Assembly (NCBI GenBank): GCA_965603205.1
Contig: CBFDCC010000013.1
Location: 1-64,000, forward strand
Source of the DNA: Temperatibacter sp965603205
GTDB lineage: Bacteria; Pseudomonadota; Alphaproteobacteria; Sphingomonadales; Kordiimonadaceae
Length of the DNA stretch: 64,000 nt
Reading direction: 5' to 3'
Of the stretch, positions 59,630 to 64,000 are shown piece by piece (the stretch's first letter is position 1; every line of letters starts with the position of its first letter). The notes beneath the pieces are model-generated. The model was not told the DNA's origin and did not search any database. It worked only from the letters and a program-made list of their open reading frames with translations. The position numbers and the translations under genes were made by a program.

Positions 59630-60433
59630 TTAGCCATTCCACTTAAAATTAGGTTTGCGCTTTTCCATAAAGGCCTTCACGCCCTCTGCATTATCAATCT
59701 CATCATGAGCATCAGTGAACCAACGTGATGTCTGGGTATCATCGTCGCTCTGACCATCAAGAATACGCCTTATAACGCGCTTAGACCCTTGAATACTATA
59801 TTGGGACACAGCCACCATTTGAGCTGCAAAGGCCAACGTTTCTTCTTCTAATTTTTCCACAGTGAAAAGCTCATCTATGAGACCAATGGTTAGCGCCTCA
59901 TCCGCACTGACCATACGACCAGTGAATAAGATACTCTTGGCCTTTGACGGCCCCACCAGGTCCACTAAATGCTTGGTATCATTTAAGCTATAGACCAGTC
60001 CTAACTTAGCTGGAGTCACCCCAAATTTTGACCCCTCTGCGGCAAAGCGGAAATCACAGTGCAAGCTAACACCACACCCACCGCCTATACATACGCCGGA
60101 AATCATTGCAATGGTTGGCTTTTTCAGACGCGCTAGCGTACGCTGAGCATCACGAATACCCATTCGATTACGCTCGCGTCGTTCTGGGTTAGTGGCTATT
60201 TCACCAAATTCTACAATATCGGCACCGGCTGAGAATGCCTTTGGCGCTGCTGATGTAATCAAGATAACCCGTACGTCTTTATCTTCGTCAAGTGCGTTTA
60301 AATAAGCAGGGAAATCTAGCCACATTTTTTCTGTGATGGCGTTATGCTTTTCAGCGCGGTTCAACACCAAGCGGCCAATGCCATCCTTTTTTTCTATATA
60401 TAGCTTTTGACTCTTATCAAAAAAATCTGTCAT
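59630..60433 (-). CDS. Crotonase-family protein (enoyl-CoA hydratase/isomerase-like)
   Basis: From ATG 60433 it has 267 residues; an earlier start would add a poorly conserved extension. Landmarks are LVLNRAEKHNAITEKMW, the oxyanion loop APKAFSAGADIVEFGE and ISGVCIGGGCGVSLHCD. Both usual hydratase Glu positions are absent (GGCGVSL and LGLVYSLNDT), so hydration is unlikely. An isomerase, dehalogenase-like or hydrolase activity on an acyl-CoA is possible. Divergent from the alpha/beta-hydrolase gene. Confidence 0.88.
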   Translation of the reverse strand: MTDFFDKSQKLYIEKKDGIGRLVLNRAEKHNAITEKMWLDFPAYLNALDEDKDVRVILITSAAPKAFSAGADIVEFGEIATNPERRERNRMGIRDAQRTLARLKKPTIAMISGVCIGGGCGVSLHCDFRFAAEGSKFGVTPAKLGLVYSLNDTKHLVDLVGPSKAKSILFTGRMVSADEALTIGLIDELFTVEKLEEETLAFAAQMVAVSQYSIQGSKRVIRRILDGQSDDDTQTSRWFTDAHDEIDNAEGVKAFMEKRKPNFKWNG

Positions 60434-60553
60434 TTGGCTGCTCTTTCTAATCTTTACATTGACCATTTCTCTGCTTAAGGCATAGTCAGTATCTATTGAT
60501 ACATAGGCTATAGTGAATTTAAGAAACTTTATCCACAAAAACAAGGCAGGTCT

Positions 60554-62008
60554 TTGCAGATTAATCGACATTTCATCACCACCAGCAACCGACAGGTTCA
60601 TTACCGAAAAGCAGGTAATGGCCCAGCGATGGTTCTATTACATAACCTGCAAGACTCATCAAAAAGCTTATGTGATTTAATGAAGGAGCTAGCTGCTGAT
60701 TTCACAGTTATTGCCCCTGATCTGCCGGGGTATGGCTGGTCAGACAGATTAACAGGTGACCAGCATCTCAATCGTTTAGCTGATGCCACCATCGATTTTT
60801 TTCACGCGCTTAATCTGGACAAGCCCGTTTTGGTTGCCCTTGATACTTCTGCTGTTATCGCAGCCCGCATTGCTAGGCGTCACAAGGACAAGATATCAAT
60901 CGCTATCTGCAATGATGTGAAACTAGGGGAAAGTGATAGCAGCTTACCCATACTGCCAACCAGCGATGCCAGCTATCTGGTTGGCATGTGGCAGAATATA
61001 AAGGATGAACTGGGTGACACCCTTAAAACTCAGGATCGTCTATTAGAGCAGTTGATGGCAGGAGGTATTTATAGCGAAACGCTAAAATGCCTGTCAGGAT
61101 TTGATGCCATAGACGGCCTTAGCCATATTGCTAATGAAGATTTCACAGCCAAGTTAATCACACTCGCCAAGCGCGGCAATCCCGTTAAAAGCCCCAAGCA
61201 TGTGGAGACTATGCCCATAGCAGGTGATAGTTTTACCAAAGTATTTGTTGATGTGATAGACCGCGACATCATGGTTTATGGCCGCGCAGGGATGACTAAT
61301 GAGGCGCTCTTGGGTGTACATGCGTTAGGCCGCTCTACAAAGTCTATCCTACCAGCGCTTAAATCTGTGCCAAAGGCAATGACTGTCGTCTCTGCTGATT
61401 TACCCTGCTGCGGCGCGTCCGCTGATGCCCTATCCTATACCATAGATGAGTTTCAAGACTTTTTAAGCGCTATGCTCGCTGATTTGCCTAGTCGTACTGC
61501 CATATACTCCGACGGCCTTATGGGAGCCTTGATCATGGAGGCTATCAATAAGGCGGGATTGAAACCAACAGGTCTTATTTTAAATCAGCCACTCATATTA
61601 GATGATGACAGCATGGCACAAGCTATCGCACATTTAACGCCCAACCTTACTCCCTCGAGTTACGGCGAGCATCTCGTGACAGTATGGGGGCGTATTCGTG
61701 ATAGTAAGTTAGCCGCTAATCAAGCGCTTGATCCTGATGATCTTCATCAAGAAATCATCGATACTTTATGCGCTGATGGTAACCACTATGGTCTTATGAC
61801 TGAGGCGCTGGGAAAATGCCATATAGACTATTTCACAGCGCTCATGCAGGCAGTCGACTACCCCGTAATATTCCTAAGTGATCCTGATCACCCTTTAGCT
61901 GGTGACATTGCCAAGCTAGCCAAAGTCACGCGCAAAGGCTTTTTTATTGAAGATATGGGTGTAAGTGGTCTGCAAGCAGCCCTGAACGGCTTGGGTCTCG
62001 GCACTTAA
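60554..62008 (+). CDS. Tandem alpha/beta-hydrolase-like protein with degenerate catalytic sites
   Basis: The 484-residue protein starts at TTG 60554 with AAGG before it. The first half (1-235) follows a standard hydrolase: VHYRKAGNGPAMVLLHNL, FTVIAPDLPGYGWSD and the elbow VLVALDTSAVIAA, where Asp takes the Ser position. The second half (about 250-484) repeats the plan: TVVSADLPCCGASADAL, the elbow-like IYSDGLMGALIME and a late segment DYPVIFLSDPDHPLAG. A fused pair with altered nucleophiles is unusual. It may be a binding protein or an atypical hydrolase. Confidence 0.6.
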   Translation: MQINRHFITTSNRQVHYRKAGNGPAMVLLHNLQDSSKSLCDLMKELAADFTVIAPDLPGYGWSDRLTGDQHLNRLADATIDFFHALNLDKPVLVALDTSAVIAARIARRHKDKISIAICNDVKLGESDSSLPILPTSDASYLVGMWQNIKDELGDTLKTQDRLLEQLMAGGIYSETLKCLSGFDAIDGLSHIANEDFTAKLITLAKRGNPVKSPKHVETMPIAGDSFTKVFVDVIDRDIMVYGRAGMTNEALLGVHALGRSTKSILPALKSVPKAMTVVSADLPCCGASADALSYTIDEFQDFLSAMLADLPSRTAIYSDGLMGALIMEAINKAGLKPTGLILNQPLILDDDSMAQAIAHLTPNLTPSSYGEHLVTVWGRIRDSKLAANQALDPDDLHQEIIDTLCADGNHYGLMTEALGKCHIDYFTALMQAVDYPVIFLSDPDHPLAGDIAKLAKVTRKGFFIEDMGVSGLQAALNGLGLGT

Positions 62009-62102
62009 CTTATATTAGTCAGGGAGCGATCGCGACCCGCCACTCCTGTGGCGAAGCCTGCGTGGCGTCCTGAGCGCAGATTAATTTTAATTAATCGAAA
62101 CA

Positions 62103-62798
62103 CTATAAAAAAGAAGTTTGTTTATCTTCGGCTGGTAGGTCAAGACAGTCAGGCGCATCATAACGAACATCGTTTATCCGACGTGATACCTCATGCCAGT
62201 GAAATTCAGCCTCAGTTAAAAACTTGGTCTCTTCAATGAAATTACGCGGCACAGGGTCAGTTGGGCTTAACCAGCGTTCATAATCATTAGCCGCCACAAC
62301 GAGTGGCCTGCGATGATGCACAGCGCGCATAGGCCCAACAGCTTCCTCTGTGATAATTGCCATAGTCTCCAACCAATTTTCAGCGCCTACACCGTGCCAG
62401 ACGGTCCAAATACCAGCAAAGGCATGAATGCCACCACCAACGGGTTCGATCAAATAGGGATGTTTAACGCCTGCGCGTGTTTTCCATTCATACCATCCAT
62501 TAAACGGCACTAGGCATCTGGTGCGCTTAAAAGGAGAGCGGAAAGATGCTTTCTCGGCCACAGTTTCGGCGCGCGCATTAATCAAAGGCTTGCCAGCACT
62601 TAATTCCTTTTTCCATTCTGGCACTAGTCCCCATTCAACAGCCGCGAGTTCGCGCTCACCCTTGGGGCTTTTGCGGACGATCAATACAGGCTGGGCGGGG
62701 GCGATGTTAAAGCGCGGCAAAATAGCGGCATGGGTATCCACATCGAACATATCCCCTATTATGTCTTCTGATGATGTTAAAGTGTAACGACCACACAT
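62103..62798 (-). CDS. SRAP domain protein (SOS-response-associated peptidase, YedK/HMCES family)
   Basis: From ATG 62798 the protein has 231 residues and begins MCGRYTLT, with Cys2 that crosslinks abasic sites in single-stranded DNA. Other conserved pieces are LPRFNIAPAQPVLIV, INARAETVAEKASFRSPFK, CLVPFNGWYEWK and MRAVHHRRPLVV with the catalytic His. It protects abasic sites in replication. Between 62009 and 62102 there is a short G+C-rich repeat-like stretch (GCCACTCCTGTGGCG). Confidence 0.92.
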   Translation of the reverse strand: MCGRYTLTSSEDIIGDMFDVDTHAAILPRFNIAPAQPVLIVRKSPKGERELAAVEWGLVPEWKKELSAGKPLINARAETVAEKASFRSPFKRTRCLVPFNGWYEWKTRAGVKHPYLIEPVGGGIHAFAGIWTVWHGVGAENWLETMAIITEEAVGPMRAVHHRRPLVVAANDYERWLSPTDPVPRNFIEETKFLTEAEFHWHEVSRRINDVRYDAPDCLDLPAEDKQTSFL

Positions 62799-62860
62799 AG
62801 TGCTTGCCTCTCTTGTTAATTTTTGCACTATAGGACCAACAATTCACAAAGGAAACATTA

Positions 62861-63307
62861 GTGAGTGATATTAAGAGAGATTACCCAGACAGGCCCATCG
62901 CATGCGTTGGGGCTGTGGTATGGCGTGGAGAAGATGTATTACTTATTCAGCGCAATAAGGAACCGCGTGTGGGTGAATGGTCAATCCCTGGCGGCGCTCA
63001 GGATATCGGTGAAAAATTAGAAGATGCTATCGTTCGTGAGATATTAGAAGAGACAGATGTTCAAATCACAAATCCTGTTTTGTTAGAGGTGCTGGATTAT
63101 ATCGCGCGGGATAATAATAATGATGTCCAGTATCATTACACATTAATTGATTATATGGCCGACGCAGCGCCAGATAGTCTTGCAAAAGGCGGCAGTGATG
63201 CTAAACACGCTGAGTTCATGCCTTGGCGTGAGGCAGCCATGCGTGTTGCATGGTCTGATACCAAACGTATTATTGAATTAAGCGCAGAGCGTAGAGGCCT
63301 TAAATGA
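62861..63307 (+). CDS. Nudix hydrolase
   Basis: The 148-residue protein starts at GTG 62861 (AAAGGAAA before it). The Nudix box is GGAQDIGEKLEDAIVREIL followed by EETDVQI, with the usual Gly replaced by Asp. VGAVVWRGEDVLLIQRNKEPRVGEWSIPGG precedes it in family style (quoted in parts). Substrate unknown. Its stop overlaps the next ATG (ATGA), so it is coupled to the small membrane protein genes. Confidence 0.92.
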   Translation: MSDIKRDYPDRPIACVGAVVWRGEDVLLIQRNKEPRVGEWSIPGGAQDIGEKLEDAIVREILEETDVQITNPVLLEVLDYIARDNNNDVQYHYTLIDYMADAAPDSLAKGGSDAKHAEFMPWREAAMRVAWSDTKRIIELSAERRGLK

Positions 63308-63462
63308 GTGAAGAGCAAAATAGCAGCACCTTAGCTAAGCTTTGCGGTGAGTTGAAGATTCACTTACGCGTTTTTGGCATCGCCACTGTTTTTGGCCTTG
63401 GTGCTTATGCCATCCTACAAGGCGTATGGTATCTCAATAAATATTTAGGAGGCCCACTATAA
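63304..63462 (+). CDS. Small single-span membrane protein (52 residues)
   Basis: The frame begins at an ATG overlapping the Nudix stop by four bases. It ends in TAA, whose last base starts the next ATG. The product begins MSEEQNSSTLAKLCGELKI and has one membrane segment (VFGIATVFGLGAYAILQGVW) with a short tail. Overlaps on both sides make translation very likely. I recognise no family. Confidence 0.72.
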   Translation: MSEEQNSSTLAKLCGELKIHLRVFGIATVFGLGAYAILQGVWYLNKYLGGPL

Positions 63463-63701
63463 TGAGCCAATTTGATCATGAGTCTGAACAGGACTACAAG
63501 CCCAACCCGCGTAACCTTCTTGGTATATTTATCTTTCTCATTGGCCTGTCATTATGGGCGTTTGCAGCGGCGGCAATTGGTGACACACTGGTTAACCTAC
63601 ATATCGCCGTTCAAATGATCTGGTACGCTGTAGCGGGCATCAGCTGGATATTCCCCGCTATCAAGCTTTTCGCTTGGATGGCCCGTGGTACGCTAAAATA
63701 G
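63462..63701 (+). CDS. DUF2842-type small membrane protein
   Basis: The 79-residue protein has two membrane segments (LLGIFIFLIGLSLWAFAAAA and WYAVAGISWIFPAIKLFAWM). The C-terminal helical hairpin ending WIFPAIKLFAWMAR is typical of DUF2842, a family I know from alphaproteobacteria. AGGAGG at 63447-63452 precedes the ATG. It is the last gene of the Nudix/small membrane protein operon. Confidence 0.8.
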   Translation: MSQFDHESEQDYKPNPRNLLGIFIFLIGLSLWAFAAAAIGDTLVNLHIAVQMIWYAVAGISWIFPAIKLFAWMARGTLK

Positions 63702-64000
63702 GGTAAACCGTTACCTTTCCCCACTTCGTCACTCGACGACTAGATCGGCGAGTCTATGGTAGCCATACAGTTTGATGCTCTAAGATGAATAGGCCGACTA
63801 AATCGGCCTATGACGAATTGGGTAGGGTATCCAAATAGGAACCGCAGGTTCCGTACCGAGCGACTGCGAGGCGGCGATCATTCGCCGAAAAAGCCTTAGT
63901 GGCGCTTGAACGTCACTTATAATTATGTCAATATATCCTCGCATCAGCTCGAGCGGGCAGTCGCCCTTGCCTCACAACGCTCACTCTAACTGTATTTGAA
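63702..64000. repeat. Intergenic region with related hairpin repeats
   Basis: Two hairpins share a CGACTA(G/A)ATCG core: ACTCGACGA/TCGGCGAGT at 63731-63753 (one mismatch) and ATAGGCCGA/TCGGCCTAT at 63789-63811. GGCGA/TCGCC at about 63873-63886 is a third dyad. These look like members of a dispersed palindromic family. I see no gene I can support in the last 300 bases; the final 60 bases may belong to another repeat. Confidence 0.55.

Overview
The window reads as chromosomal DNA of a free-living, moderately A+T-rich alphaproteobacterium. The evidence is a MetH split into two genes, an ArsR-methyltransferase fusion ahead of metF, a tandem glycine riboswitch before gcvT, two PAS_5-type proteins, a DUF2842 protein, and a tRNA-Tyr/tRNA-Gly/tuf block. 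PAS_5 proteins and PAS-MCP receptors would fit Rhodospirillales, Kordiimonadales or SAR116-like groups, but I cannot fix the order. I see no prophage, transposase, CRISPR array or plasmid gene. The window is mostly core and metabolic genes with a few accessory islands.

Layout. 1-463: start of tuf, then tRNA-Gly and tRNA-Tyr, all on the minus strand. 701-5228: an accessory minus-strand cluster of a B12-type radical SAM enzyme, a membrane alpha/beta-hydrolase-like protein with Cys at the nucleophile position, and a cytochrome P450. 5443-7622: rlmB, a cupin and an FNT channel. 7792-10576: a GntR-type regulator with an ABC exporter, preceded by a 42-residue Arg-rich ORF, a roughly 400-nt repetitive hairpin leader, and a promoter overlapping a palindromic operator. 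10775-15376: a secreted small protein, rmuC, a ferredoxin-reductase-type flavoprotein, a TPR protein and a LysR regulator. 15432-20706: a soluble PAS-PAS chemoreceptor with a duplicated start region, an unknown protein, a PA0069-type radical SAM protein and a degenerate REC-EAL protein.

20815-25536 is the glycine cleavage operon (riboswitch, gcvT, gcvH, gcvPA, gcvPB). 25626-32836 holds small envelope proteins, a YgiQ-type radical SAM protein, a PAS_5 protein, a lipoprotein, dtd with a GST-like partner, and an unusual pair made of a TauD-like dioxygenase and a Cys-rich protein. 33026-40644 holds two exported peptidases, an MFS transporter, a pseudo-receiver, fba with a structured leader, and an exported methyltransferase. 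40747-46287 is the methionine/folate unit (ArsR-MT, metF, metH in two parts). 46539-64000 holds mlaA, a hypothetical gene flanked by palindromic repeats, two crotonases, ettA, transporters, a CoA-transferase/SDR pair, a tandem degenerate alpha/beta hydrolase, an SRAP protein, and a Nudix/small membrane protein operon.

The metabolic core links one-carbon supply (glycine cleavage giving methylene-THF, MetF, MetH) with SAM-cycle control. The most promising undescribed elements are the GntR-ABC locus with its repetitive leader and Arg-rich ORF, the radical SAM/hydrolase/P450 cluster, and the dioxygenase/Cys-rich pair. All functions come from reading motifs by eye; no database search was run.
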